This document shows, in pieces, positions 1 through 10,024 of a stretch of 64,000 bases of DNA. The notes under the pieces are model-generated. The model was not told the origin of the DNA, did not search any database, and saw only the letters and a list, made by a program, of their open reading frames with translations. A program made the translations under genes and the position numbers. The first letter of the stretch is position 1. Each line of letters starts with the position of its first letter. Source of the DNA: Kappaphycus alvarezii (taxonomy: Eukaryota > Rhodophyta > Florideophyceae > Gigartinales > Solieriaceae); the NCBI GenBank assembly GCA_002205965.3, contig NADL03000682.1, positions 558,001 through 622,000 on the forward strand, given 5' to 3'.

Positions 1-76
1 TTAGCACGAGGCAAATATTTATTCTTGGTAAAGAACAGTTGGTTTCTTCTGTCAGGATACTTATCTGCAACTCAGA

Positions 77-611
77 GGAGAAGTTTGGGTAGTTTAGTAC
101 CTTGAAAGAAGTATCATTTCTTGAAGTGAAGCCAGATGCTACATTAGAAACTACGGCAAGTTAGTGTAAGCTTACACAATAGGAGGCTACCAGTTCGACC
201 CCGTCACCACGGAATACAGGATGGAGTCAGCTATCAAGCAGGCAGCACTGAACATCGATGCTGCTGTGGCGTGCCTTTGAGAGAGGACTTCGTTAATCTT
301 TCCATATGTCTCCATTGTCCTAAGTGCCATATTTTGTGCGACCTTGCGTAGCAGCACGTGGGAATCCGGGTGCCAATCTCCGAGGGTAGAGCTGTGGTGG
401 CAAAAGAATTTTCAATTCTCCGAAAACATACATGTAGCTTGGTTCATCCGTCACTGCACGGTAAAAGGCTTTATTAACCCGCACTCTCGTATTTAATTAC
501 TGTTGCTCCCAGTACTGTGTCGGCATTCCTTTTTGAGACGATTGGATTTTCTAGAAAACTTTAGGACGGATAGGATTTAACTTCCAATAGTAAAACACCC
601 AAACCTTCCCC
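77..611. mobile_element. Inverted-repeat-framed cassette with an RLE element tail
   Basis: Both ends carry the same roughly 35-base terminal sequence in opposite orientation. The left end starts GGAGAAGTTTGGGT at 77-90. The right end reads AAAACACCCAAACC up to about 604 and closes at 611. About a dozen other copies of this terminal sequence occur in the window, usually directly beside a family B C-terminal tail. Inside is a minus-strand B fragment. Two readings fit: a small element with terminal inverted repeats that carries a B tail, or two 5'-truncated B insertions lying head to head. No clean target duplication was found. Confidence 0.5.
187..470 (-). pseudogene. RLE retroelement family B, C-terminal fragment
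   Basis: Minus-strand translation shows the family B C-terminal signature: a STLGDWHP block, then a RTMET block, then SQRHATA and SAACLIADS, ending at a stop at 187-189. The same order is seen in the better preserved copy ending at 10604. The upstream part is shifted in frame and only loosely recognisable, so this is a dead fragment. Function of the intact family: target cleavage during retrotransposition (inferred from the RLE-like domain). Confidence 0.6.
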
Positions 612-689
612 TCTCGCTTGCCTGCAATTAGGAGGGGTGGAGCTCGGAGTGCTGTAATATTTTAGATGTACGGTCAACAGCGACGACAG

Positions 690-1300
690 TAAAAGTAAAT
701 CTGTTCCCGTCGTTCCGTGGCGGTTGCCCCTTCACTAGATTCGGCCGGGAAACAATCTATCCCTTGCAAGTACGGAGATGGCCGGAGGCGTCGTCATAAT
801 GTCCTCTGTAATTCCATTCACCAGTACTGCAAAAAACTCGGAATTTCTGCCGCGACCTTATTCACTCTTCGTCCTATTCCTACTTCTGCGGTTCCATCCT
901 CCACCCGCATCGACCTGTTCATCCCTGGCTCCTACTGCATACGTTCCAGCGTTGTCGCTCTGTCCGTCACTGTCGCACATCCTCATGCACAGACACGTCT
1001 CTCCCAGTGCACTGCATCTGTCGGAGCAGCTGCGAATCTCGCCGAACTATCCAAACATTTACATACGGTGATGCCTGTCAAGCGCTGAACCTCCTTTTTA
1101 TTCCCGTTGGTATTGATGTCTATGGAGCTTTAGGACTCGAAGGTACAGAGTTCTCTCATTGCCTCGCTACTTTCGCTGCCGTTCTCCGAGGTTTCTCCCC
1201 ACAACATGAATTCCGCGACTTTTATCACCCGTTTCGGTGTCTGCTTGAAAGGCATGCAAATTCGTCAGGTCCTTGCCCGCAACGTATCAGTTTAGTTTAG
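690..1300 (+). pseudogene. RLE retroelement family A, C-terminal fragment
   Basis: The reading frames here correspond to the copy at 2237-3132. CKYGDGRRRRHN is followed by an NSIHQYCKKLGI block, then a block with SVTVAHP, and after a frame change a block with IPVGIDVYGALG, ending at the stop 1298-1300. The family pattern CK-x-GD-x-RHN followed by R-x-D and D-V-T-V-x-HP is typical of the Cys/His plus PD-(D/E)XK-like C-terminus of RLE-type retroelements. At least one frameshift (near 1060) breaks it. No RT part is present, so it is 5'-truncated or fragmented. Confidence 0.6.
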
Positions 1301-1373
1301 CTGTCAACCTACCCTCAGTACTGTATGTTCGCATGTGAACAGTGCGTTGTTTCTTAAGTATGTGGATTGCTTC

Positions 1374-1848
1374 AAGATGTCGACCAAAACTGTTTTTGTC
1401 ATGTTACCTTCGTTAACTTTTGTCAACCCACCCGCGCCATCCAACAGGAGAGTGCGCACCTTTAACCCGCTCACATCCCTCAACGCGGCAAAGGCTGCAA
1501 AGCATAGAAGATATGAATCTTTTATCGCGAACTCCGCACGGAGCAGACTCATGCCCATCCCTATATCCACCCTCGGGGCTGGCAACCAGACGCCTACGCA
1601 GTGCTAACCGACGTGGAGCGGAACGTGGCTGTTAGGGCAATGGAGACATCCGGGACGATTCGAGCGGTTTTAACCCAGAGGCATGCGGCAGCAGCACTGA
1701 TATCCAATGCATCATGCCTTCTGATAGGCTTCGAGCCAGCCATTTAGGCACATGAGACACATTACCCATTATCCTGAACATGTCTAGCATACACCGGAGG
1801 ATAGCCGAACCGCACTTTTCAAACATTAAAGAACCAAATCAACTCCTT
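1374..1848 (+). pseudogene. RLE retroelement family B, C-terminal fragment with 3' UTR
   Basis: The translation contains TFVNPPAPSNRRVRTFNPLT, then SLNAAKAAKHRRY, then PIPISTLG. After a one-base frame change near 1580 it continues with VAVRAMET, TQRHAAAA and SNASCLLIGF, and stops at 1745-1747. The next 100 bases (AI-stop, then GCACATGAGACACATTACCC onward) recur beside other B tails, here called 3' UTR type 1. The fragment is followed head-to-tail by another truncated B copy. Confidence 0.65.
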
Positions 1849-2176
1849 CGTTAACCGCCTTGCCCGTTCGTATTCCCGAATCAGGAACTTCAACCCCCAA
1901 ACTTCCCTGAACACGGTCCGATGTGCAAAGCGTACAAGGTACGAAGGGCTACTTTCTGCTGAGAGAAGGAAGAGGCTAGTGCCAATCCCGATATCTGATC
2001 TGGGAGAGTGGCACCCGGAGGCATATGCGTTCGTTGCGGACTTGGCACCAAATATGGCCACGAGGGTAATGGAGAGCTTCTCGAGAACCAAAATGGTTCT
2101 CATGCATAGTCACGGAGCATAAGCTGTACTGTCTAATGCGGCATACCTCCTCGCCTGCCTTGACCGGTCGATGTAG
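1849..2176 (+). pseudogene. RLE retroelement family B, second tandem fragment
   Basis: Starts abruptly with NSFVNRLARSYSRIRNFNPQ, equivalent to the VNPLAPSHARARAFNPLT segment of the reference copy. It runs through PIPISDLGEWHPEAYAFV, ATRVMESFS and MHSHGA, meets an in-frame TAA, then continues SNAAYLLACLDRSM to a stop at 2174-2176. It abuts the 3' UTR of the preceding copy, so two truncated copies lie head to tail. Confidence 0.6.
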
Positions 2177-2236
2177 TCAGAGGGTCACGGAGGGGCAGAC
2201 CCGTTACTGTTTTCTCCTTTCTTTCTCTCCAAACCC

Positions 2237-3132
2237 CGTATAGATTCCCCTTGGCTAGAAGTGTCAGACGACGAAGTAAACTACCTCATCATTCCCTTCT
2301 TTTTGTCATCTTTGTTATCTTTGTTCCGAACTTCCGCTTCCTCCTTCGATCACATGTTTCTCCACGCCGACGCCGTGGAGCGGGCTCGTCTCCTCTCGGT
2401 GCGTACCAAATCCTCCTGCTCTCTCTTCACTGCACTTCCCCACCGGCACCGGGGCATTTACTTGGCATCCCATGCTTGAAAAATTGCTGTCGCCCTTCGT
2501 CTTGGTATACCACTTTTCGCGGGACAATCGCGGTGCCTAGTCTGCGCTCGCCGTTCCGCCGATGTTGCTCCAGTTCTGGACCCGACGGCCAAACATGCCC
2601 TGACCAGCAAGTACGATGACGGGGAAACCCGGCGTCACAATGTGCTTCGCAATGGCCTCCATCGCTACTGCAAAGAACTCGGCATCACTGCGTTCGTTTA
2701 ACACTTGCTCCCGTCCACCCCTCGCACCCCATGCCTTCCTTCCGCGTGGACCTCTACATACCTGCCGCCTACGGTCTAGCCGCCAAGGATATTGCATTGG
2801 ATGTTACTGTGGCCCACCCTGTCGTCCAACAGCGCCTTTCGCACAGCGCCTCCTCTCCCGAGGCCGCTGCGTCTCTCCCAGAGCACGCTAAGGTCTTGCG
2901 CTACGGCACCTACTGTGACTCCAACGATATCTTACTGGTGCCCGTCCGCATCGATATTTATGCGGCGTTAGGGGAAAGTGGTTCTAAAATTTTCCGCCTC
3001 CTTGCATCATTCGCTGCCAGCCGCCGCGATTCCTCCGCCACGCTTAAGTTGCGGGATCTAGTTCCTCGTTCCTCATTCTGTCTTCAAGGGATGCAAGCCC
3101 GCCAGGTGAGCACCCGTCGTCTGCTTGAGTAG
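2237..3132 (+). pseudogene. RLE retroelement family A, longest C-terminal copy
   Basis: Upstream frames show an ALRLGIPLFAGQSRC-VCARR segment, then KYDDGETRRHNVLRNGLHRY, then (new frame from 2731) FRVDLYIPAAYG, DIALDVTVAHPV, and VPVRIDIYAALGESGSKIF, ending RQVSTRRLLE at 3130-3132. This is the Cys/His knuckle plus RLE-like fold order of a retroelement C-terminus. One in-frame stop (near 2478) and at least one frame change mark it as dead. The second knuckle Cys pair is partly lost compared with the usual HALTCK pattern. It lies directly after two B fragments. Confidence 0.6.
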
Positions 3133-3603
3133 TATTTCTTCAATGACTTCTGCACGTCTGAGTGCTTTGTTTCCTACTCGTAAAGATTTCACACACGTTA
3201 TCTTTGTTATCATATGCAAGGGTGACTTTAAAACATTTCGAGGTATTGCCCCATATGAAGCGGGAGTTACAGCACAAAACGAGGAAGAAAGGCGCATGCC
3301 ACGGTTGAGGTGAGAGAGGGTGGAGAACACGGAACAGCAAGTCGGGTGGCAGACGGAGAGAAGACTGGAAACGGCGCTCAAATTTCGTGGCCAGGAGTTC
3401 GAAGGTGATTGCGGATTGAAGGCGCTCGCCAGGGGCCTTGGGGATAGCATTGCTGGAAAAGGACGGTAACTGTCTGGGCGGAGGACAACGTTGCATGCCG
3501 GGATGTCAACAACGAAATTGCGGACCTGGGCAGTTCCACTGATGAATTTCCTGAAAAGAGGCGAAATGTTCGATTCTGGATTGAGGCGAAAAATTATGTA
3601 GTA
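3133..3603. other. No gene recognised
   Basis: Moderately GC-rich sequence following the family A stop. Several short open frames on both strands have no recognisable motif. It may be family A 3' UTR or another unrecognised element fragment. Confidence 0.3.
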
Positions 3604-3660
3604 CCGGAAAGTTTTGGGTGTTTTACTGTTGGAAGATGTGTCCGATCTGTGTAGTACGGC
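3604..3660 (-). repeat. Family B terminal sequence (3' UTR type 3), isolated copy
   Basis: CCGGAAAGTTTTGGGTGTTT, then TACTGTTGGAAGATGTG and TCCGATCTGTG, matches the terminal repeat also seen near 611, 21943, 29521, 45709, 47177 and 54242. Only about 55 bases are recognisable. The flank to 4240 holds no gene that I can recognise. Confidence 0.5.
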
Positions 3661-4248
3661 ACACTTATTTTTACTGCCTAAGCATATACCTTTTAGTTTT
3701 TAATTAGTCACCCAGTTTCCTGTATCAGCCCTTCCCGAGAAGAAATCCCGTTGCGACTCTTGGCTCCAAGTAGTTGGTAAGAAATGGACCGTTATCCACA
3801 CTGCATATCCTGAAACATGGTTTGAACCAAAGTTCGTGGGACTCCCCACCTTGACGTGTCTCGCAGCAAACCAACCACGTTTCCATCTCACTCAACTTCC
3901 ATCTACAGTACCAATGATCCTACACAATAAAAACCTATCTTACTCCCCCTGCCCAAGCGAGGTGTGCGACTTTTTTCAGTACCTGTCACCGAACATTCAA
4001 CAGCCGCTGTAAGGAAAAGCGGAGAAAAATCAGGCGGCTTTCATGTCTGAAAACGGGTGTCGATTAAGTCCCGAGCTCTACGGTATTAGGTTGTGGAAGA
4101 AAAATGCTTTACTGTAATGCTCTCAAAAATAAATCGCATTCTTGTAAATCAAATCATACGTATCCAGCTTCAATTTATCAGTTACCATCACACATATTCT
4201 CGACTCTTCATACCCTGGGAAGAACGCCATTCTCCCGACGAACACTTT

Positions 4249-4257
4249 AATATAAGG
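4249..4257 (+). promoter_or_regulatory. TATA-like box of the CAP gene
   Basis: AATATAAGG lies about 80 bases upstream of the ATG at 4336, in a spacing normal for a Pol II TATA promoter. The intervening leader is A/C-rich with no upstream ATG. Confidence 0.4.
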
Positions 4258-4335
4258 ACTCCTCAGCTCTTTCATTCTTTTGTGTTAACAAACTCGTAAA
4301 CAGAAAATCGCCACAAACTATCAAGTCTCCCAGAA

Positions 4336-5415
4336 ATGACTCAACCAACGCCAGAATTCTTAGAAACGGAGCTCTCCCAAGCTTCGAAGAAATGCTTTTC
4401 CAACTACAACGACCATCGAAGGAGGACAGGATTATCGAATCTTCTCTGGGACGAAAAGCTGTATCGGATTGGGTACGCTCATGCCAGGGACATGTTCCAT
4501 GAGGGTCGAATCTTTAAGTTTCCTAACTACCTATCGGTTTCGTACATTGCCAATTACGCAGAGAAAAAGGGATCGTGTCAACTAGCTGAACTTATCTCAG
4601 ATTTCACGAAAAAGTTCATTGATCTAAATGAACAACGAAGAATGATGAGAGAAGTGGATCATCATTGGAAATGTTCCATTGTTGCAATATTCGGTGACGG
4701 GAAAAGGTTTTTCGCAGTTCAAATCTTTACACGGCATGGATGTCCTAAGGTTCGCAATATTCCTGTTGCAACTTGTGCTTGTGATGAAAAACGAGCCAAA
4801 GATTATAACCTGACCGGTAAAATAATGGATTCTTCACCTTCGCAGAAGGTAAGGCGGAACCATTCGCAACGCTACTCGCGGCTGGTTTCTGCTTTTAGTA
4901 ATATCCTTGGCTCCACCTCCACCAATGGAATGCAAATCACTCGCGGTGATCTGGAGGAAGTTTCTGGAAAGCCCTTCCATTCCAAGCACGACACTAAGCG
5001 GAAGTGCAATGACCATACTGAGATGGCATACTCAGTTTGCACTGATAAAGATAGTACTCTTCTATACAGCAGCGGGACTCCGTTCTCATCCGATCTCTCT
5101 AGTGGATTCGATGAAGGTATCATGCCACGGTCATCTGGCGTCTCTAGCATTGGCTCGCAAAATGTTGTGCCAAAAGACGAGAAAATGCATCGCGTAAAAA
5201 AGTCTGGCACTCCATCTGAAGAGCACAAATCGTCGATAACTGGAACCCTTCGGGTGCCGAGTGGCTACCTTGACCTCAGAAAAGACACTAAAAGCCTCAT
5301 GTCGAAGAGAACAAGCTCACCTGATATATCTATTGAATTTCTATCCAGGTCCTCACAGAAAAGTGAGAGTAGCGGTGCAAGGAAGCATAACAAAGGTGAC
5401 AAAAAGCGAAAATAG
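4336..5415 (+). CDS. CAP/SCP-like domain protein, first frame (359 codons)
   Basis: Residues 25-53 read as a CAP (CRISP/antigen 5/PR-1, bacterial YkwD-like) N-terminal half: N-x-HRR-x2-GLSNLLWDEKLY followed by AHARDM, with H49 in the position of the first conserved His. Residues 99-131 look like the second half, with the terminal strand GKRFFAVQIF. The second conserved His is not clear, because EQRRMM stands where S-x2-HR is usual. No signal peptide is seen at the N-terminus, so a cytosolic or nuclear location is possible, unlike most CAP proteins. From about residue 150 the protein is Ser/Lys-rich and probably disordered, ending in a basic tail at a TAG. The stop falls just after an A5 tract (5401-5405). 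In the -1 frame the sequence stays open into the next entry, so this may be only the first half of a longer protein. The start is the first ATG after a TATA box. CAP assignment is by pattern only. Confidence 0.6.
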   Translation: MTQPTPEFLETELSQASKKCFSNYNDHRRRTGLSNLLWDEKLYRIGYAHARDMFHEGRIFKFPNYLSVSYIANYAEKKGSCQLAELISDFTKKFIDLNEQRRMMREVDHHWKCSIVAIFGDGKRFFAVQIFTRHGCPKVRNIPVATCACDEKRAKDYNLTGKIMDSSPSQKVRRNHSQRYSRLVSAFSNILGSTSTNGMQITRGDLEEVSGKPFHSKHDTKRKCNDHTEMAYSVCTDKDSTLLYSSGTPFSSDLSSGFDEGIMPRSSGVSSIGSQNVVPKDEKMHRVKKSGTPSEEHKSSITGTLRVPSGYLDLRKDTKSLMSKRTSSPDISIEFLSRSSQKSESSGARKHNKGDKKRK

Positions 5416-5915
5416 ACATCCAGTGCAATCCCGATTCATCAAAGAAATGGAGCTTTTCAGTTGACGGTCATGAATTTTACATGGTACTTGATAAGCGTAA
5501 CAAAAATGTCTCTAAAAGCGCTACTAGTGACAAGACCTTTTGGAAATCAAGAACAATTGAGACACAAACTGCGCATTACCGGAGAGACAAAGCGCTGAAA
5601 CTTTTTAGTGACTTAAATAAGCGCAGAACTTTGGACAAGCTGCATGAACTTGCTTGGAGCGAGAGAATGTATAAGGATGCGTGCCGAAAGGCAGTGGCGA
5701 TTTGTAAGACTATGAAAGATCTGGAGTTCCCATGCAATCTATCCTCAAAGCACAGAATTGAGGAGACAGCTCGGGAAATGGTCCTTCGAGCACTTAGAAT
5801 TTTAGAACAGTCCGATCAAAGTCGAAATTCTTCTGAGAGGGAGAATTTCAACATAGGTGCAAGTGTTGCTGTTGTAGTTGGCGATATGGAGTGCGTCCTT
5901 ACAGTAGGCCGATAG
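5400..5915 (+). CDS. CAP-like second domain, -1 frame continuation of the preceding gene
   Basis: The -1 frame is open from the A5 tract at 5401-5405, before the first ATG at 5481. It encodes IDIQCNPDSSKKWSFSVDG and then a second unit shaped like the first CAP half: DLNKRR, then KLHELAWSERMYKDACRKAV, then a closing FNIGASVAVVVGDME strand, with a stop at 5913-5915. The coding look of the part before 5481 suggests that this is not an independent gene but the end of a two-domain protein of about 530 residues. The break could be a real frameshift mutation, a sequencing error in the A-run, or a programmed -1 shift on C-AAA-AAG. If independent, translation would start at 5481. Confidence 0.5.
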   Translation, partial: QKAKIDIQCNPDSSKKWSFSVDGHEFYMVLDKRNKNVSKSATSDKTFWKSRTIETQTAHYRRDKALKLFSDLNKRRTLDKLHELAWSERMYKDACRKAVAICKTMKDLEFPCNLSSKHRIEETAREMVLRALRILEQSDQSRNSSERENFNIGASVAVVVGDMECVLTVGR

Positions 5916-6540
5916 ATCAGCATAGAATGCGAAGTGAAACTTGGAACCGTTTGGCGACATTATAAGTTTCAAGGTTGATTGTGGAAATGGGAAAAAGTTT
6001 AGGTGAATTCAAGTACCTATGGAACACCCGGCTGATCTACTATACAGATTATTGTAGCTACAAGCCATAGTAGCCGTAAAGACTAGCACGTCGCCGGTTC
6101 TCCTTCTTCATCATCAAAAGACTCCAAAATAGCCAGATATGAAGCACACCACATTGGTTGTGATGGCTGTCCATGATAGAACTCATATCGTTAGAATTGC
6201 AACGAAAGTTTTTCCTTAAACTCACAGAATCACGAATTTTTTATAAAGGAAGCAATGGCTAATCAAAATAATCCCCTGGTAAGGAAAAGAATACTCTTTC
6301 ACAAATAAGGAGGTTCTTAAACATTTACACTTCTCCTTATGTGCTCAAGAAAGCCTTCAACCAAAAATCAGATGTAAATATGATTAACTTATACGTACTC
6401 ACTTGGAAATATATAATGGTTGATTATGCGCAGTTGACTCAAATAAAGAATATATTTACTTTTATAACGACACTTCGCACTGGCAGCAACTTCCAATGTG
6501 ATTTATTTGCTCGCCGGCCTTTCTTCTACGTGCTAGTAGA
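5916..6540. other. No gene recognised
   Basis: AT-rich intergenic sequence downstream of the CAP gene. Short open frames show no motif. Confidence 0.4.
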
Positions 6541-6602
6541 GGGGAATTTCCTGGATACCAAGCCCCATATCTACCACAGTAAATTAATCCCCCATTTACC
6601 CA
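6541..6602 (+). repeat. Family B 3' end, UTR type 2
   Basis: CTGGATACCAAGCCCCATAT, CTACCACAGTAAATTAATCC and CCCATTTACC match the 3' end of the long B element (10690-10745) and the fragment at 50309-50460. It is followed by an A-rich tract (6606-6623), which resembles the A-tail of a retrotransposed insertion. Confidence 0.6.
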
Positions 6603-6625
6603 TGTAAAAAAAAAGAAAAAAAAGA

Positions 6626-6802
6626 GGGAAAAAGGTTTGAGTATTTTTTTCTTCGAAGATGTACTCGATCTATCCTAAACTTGTCCACACAACCACATAG
6701 AGTGGACATATCTCATCCATCAACTTGAGGCAAAATATCGACGACGAAATGATTTGGTTCTTTAATTTTTGAAAAGTGTGGTTCGGCTATCCCCCGGTGT
6801 AT
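6626..6802 (-). repeat. Family B 3' ends, UTR types 3 and 1, inverted
   Basis: 6626-6700 reads GGGAAAAAGGTTTGAG with a degraded copy of the type 3 terminal sequence. 6740-6802 reads TTTGGTTCTTTAATTT, then GGTTCGGCTATCCCCCGG, which is the reverse complement of the type 1 3' UTR at 1748-1848. Both sit just upstream of the long B element, showing repeated insertion into the same neighbourhood. Confidence 0.5.
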
Positions 6803-6915
6803 GCTAGACTTGCTCAGGAAAAGTACACGGTCCGGATCCGCAAGGACTGTACTCCTTCTCGTTCGTCCGCTGCCCTCAGTGTACCGTAGACACAAGGCCA
6901 AGGCAGTACGCTCCG

Positions 6916-7614
6916 TTGCACAAGTCGCAGTTGCAGGCGGATGAACCCCGCCAGTCTTCGGTCCCGGTCCCACGCCCGATCGCCGACGATCAACCGCCGC
7001 GACCCGCACACACGACTGGAAACGCTTCAGATCAGCAACCTTCACCAGGGCATGCTCCGCTCCACGCACAACCCCTGCCCTGCCATGAGGACATCTTTAC
7101 GACCCACATTCCTGTGTTGTCTCATATCCCTACACGATTCCGATCAGCACTGAGTGACTCCCTGTCTGTCGCCATGCATGACGCAGCGTGGACTTGTGCA
7201 CACGGACATAATGATGCGGAAGAGAAGCTCTCTAAAGTTTTTCTTTTCCCTTCAGTGATGCTTTCCAATACTTCACCTTCCTCAGGTACTACCGTTTCGA
7301 ACGTCGAAACGCAAGTCCAATCAACCAGTGACTTAATCAGAGAACGGCTCGAATTGTGGAATGCAGGACAGTTCCAAACCTTATGGCAGAACGCACTTCA
7401 ACAAGCGACCTCCCGAACAAAACGAACTTTAACGCCCCAGGAACAGAAACAGGCCAACATCCGTCGTGCCATGAGACTCGCCCGCGAAGGAGCATATGGG
7501 AAAGCTGCACAGGCATTAGGATCTCTAGGGGTGTTACCGGCCACTAAATCGGTGTCTGACGCCCTCCGAGCTAAACATCCTCAATCTTCCCGGGAGGATG
7601 AGCACAAAGGATGA
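6916..7614 (+). pseudogene. N-terminal part of the family B retroelement protein
   Basis: A 232-codon frame with IPTRFRSALSDSLSVAM, KVFLFPSVMLSN, RLELWNAGQFQTLW, then QANIRRAMRLAREGAYGKA and QALGSLGVLPATKSV. This block (short helical units ending RRA-x2-A-x-EG-x-Y-x-KA-x-QAL-x-S-x-G) regularly precedes the RT in this kind of retroelement protein. The first 60 residues are Pro/Gln/His-rich. The 3' end overlaps the RT frame (7598 onward), so a frame change near 7600 is needed for one polyprotein. Confidence 0.6.
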
Positions 7615-9096
7615 GGTTTTGCGGGCAGTTCGCTCTTTCAAACCCGGTTCAGCCCCGGGGGGATCCGGACTTCGCCCCTCTCACGTCGAAGAGCTTCTAC
7701 GGACACCCACATCTTCCTCGCAGGGGAAATTCTTGGATTCATTAACAGAACTTCTGAACGTCCTGGCTTCCGGAAAAGCTCCTACTGCCCTCGCCCCGTG
7801 GATTGCTGGAGCCCCACTCACAACACTTGCGAAGAAAGACATGACTCCGCGCCCCATTGCAGTGGGAGAGACTTTGCGACGGTTATTTAGTAGCTGCCTT
7901 GCTACTCGGGTCAATGAAAAGGCCTCCACCTACTTCCAGCCTCTTCAGGTTGGTATCGCTACAAAGTCAGGAACAGATGCAATAGTTCACGGTGTTCGAC
8001 GCATCGTGAACAAGTTCGGTACACGCTCTGAATATGCGCTCTTGTCGGTCGACCTGAAGAATGCGTTCAACCTGTGCAGCCGTGCTTCCTTTTTTAACGC
8101 AGTCCGGAACCTTTTCCCCAGTTGCTCCCTTGGGTACTGTATTGCTACAACAACGACCCAGCGTTCCTCTGGACGGGATTCGAGACTATACGGAGTGTTG
8201 TGGGTACTCAGCAAGGAGACCCGCTCAGCGGATTGCTTTTCGCTCTCGTACTCCACCCCATCGCCCTAAAGATCAAAGAGCTATTGTCGGGATCCCCCGA
8301 CGAGGACACAGGGTTAGACACACTGCTTTTGGAGCTTTGGTATCACGACAATGGCTACATTGTAGCCAAACACGAGGATATACTCAAGGTAATCGAGGTT
8401 CTGTCTTCTCCCGAGGCCAAACGTCGTGGTCTCCATCTGGCAGTCTCGAAATGCAAAGTATGGTGGCCCACCGCCCCCTCCGCGTCGGTTCAGTCCGCAT
8501 ACCCCTGTGATATGCGGCAGCAATACAGTGCTGGTACTTCGGTTTTGAACGCGCCAATCGGCCCCAAACGTTCATGGAACAATACTTCCTGGACCATGTA
8601 TACTCCCTTGAGCCTTTACTTAACGCTGTCATGGAAATCGAGGACGCGCACGCTTCATTCCAACTACTGCGCAACTGCTTTGGGGTTTGCAAAGTGGGAT
8701 ACCTCTTGCGAGTTGTGCCGCCCTCCTGTACGCGGAAAGGGGCCGAATACTTCGACAGCTTAATCGAGAGGTGCTGCCGCACTTTAGCCGGTGGAATGCT
8801 AGACAACTGCATATTCAAGGAGCTGCAACTTCCCATTAAGGCACTACAGGAGAAGAAGCCGACCTTGGGAATCGGCCTCTCCTCCGCGCGAGATGTCGCC
8901 GCCGCTTCGTTTCTTGCGTCCAGCGCCGCGACGCAGCAGTTATGCGAGAAGTCTCTGCCGTCCTGTGTTCAAGACCTGACGCAGTACGAGGATGCTACAG
9001 CCGCCTTTACCGCATGGAGCGCCTCTTGTCGACCCTCAGAACGAATTCCGTTTAGCAATTTCTGCTCATCCAACCGACCATCGAGAAGAAGCTAAC
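7598..9096 (+). pseudogene. Reverse transcriptase region of family B, broken
   Basis: The frame from 7598 holds a SFKPGSAPGGSGLRPSHVEE block (fingers), RPIAVGETLRRLFSSCLA, then motif A as LLSVDLKNAFN. The frame changes near 8115. The next frame (8122 onward) holds LPWVLYCYN, LWTGFETI, motif B as GTQQGDPLSGLLFALVLHP, and then WYHDNG where WYLDDG is expected for motif C. The second catalytic Asp is Asn, so the polymerase should be dead even without the frameshift. A further frame change near 8570 leads to the thumb region, with RKGAEYFDSLIERCC and LGIGLSSARDVAAASFLA. Several short breaks follow to about 9096. Function of an intact copy: target-primed reverse transcription. Confidence 0.75.
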
Positions 9097-9301
9097 AAAT
9101 GCAATTCATATGGCTGTGCAAGAGGCCTTGCCGCTCGGAAACATCCGCACCCGCGCCTTCCGCGCTAGCATGTCCCCCCCGGTGCCAAAGGCTGGGTCTA
9201 CTGTGCACCTTGCCCTGGATTGAGGACGCACATCAAGAGCAAAGACTTTTCCGTGTGGTTCCAGTGCTTTTGCCAAACCCCCTTATTCGCCCCAGGTACC
9301 C

Positions 9302-10024
9302 TGATAGGGGTAAATCGGCGGGGGAGGAGATCCTCAGAACCAATTACCCTGAGAAGGAGGTGTTGCGAGCGACAAAAGTGCTGCCGTGGTATTGTTGAAC
9401 GAACAAAAGGGAGTGTATATAGAAGAGAGTTGAGGAAGCTACAAGCAAGTATAAAAGGGGCAGGGTCTACCACCGACGCTCTGCGATTAGCGTAAGAAAA
9501 AGTTTTCTTGGGTCTGAAATTGACTCTCAACTTCCTACTACTCGGGACTTGGCTTGAAGTTGTCTGCCAACTTGCTTCACCTCCACTAAAGGAAGCAGTT
9601 TATTCGGCTTTTATAGACTTTTGGCTACCCCAAAAGTCTCAAACAAGCATACTAATAACCATAAAATGTATTTACGGTAATCGTGTGAACCAGAGAGACT
9701 ATTAGAAGATATTTCTTCAAGGTAAATATCTAGGTGCCATACCCATGCCAGTCACCCATCGGCCAGGGGTGGGAATTGATGTGGCCATTATATAGACCTT
9801 TCAGAGCTACTTGTAGTATCACCCACAACCTGGAACTGTACTGACATCTACTATGACAGCGTGTCCTAAAATGAAAAAAATCAACCGATGAATTTGCCAC
9901 ACTCACCCAAATTAAAAATATCTTGCAAATTCAAAAACTGTAAAAATATCTTCCCAATTCCGATACTGTATACAATCATGGTCCTCATCTAGATTTTTTT
10001 TCGTGTGCAAATTTGCGCACATCA
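9302..10024 (+). mobile_element. Solo LTR, copy 1 (723 bp)
   Basis: Begins TGATAGGGGTAAAT and ends GCGCACATCA, the TG...CA ends of an LTR. The flanks are a perfect 5-bp duplication TACCC (9297-9301 and 10025-10029), which is good evidence for integrase-mediated insertion. The family B coding sequence continues on either side. A second copy with about 25 differences by eye lies at 21968-22688, and a diverged inverted one at 53300-53963. No internal region is present, so it is a solo LTR left by recombination. The element family (Ty3 or Ty1 type) is not known from the LTR alone. Confidence 0.85.
9450..9458 (+). promoter_or_regulatory. TATA box inside solo LTR
   Basis: TATAAAAGG lies 148 bases from the LTR start, as expected for the U3 promoter. 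The same box is kept in the copy at 21968-22688 and, on the minus strand, in the copy at 53300-53963. Confidence 0.5.

Noticed and set aside
1304-2103. Minus-strand frames opposite the family B fragments
   Set aside because: The plus strand carries the ordered family B blocks, so these are shadows.
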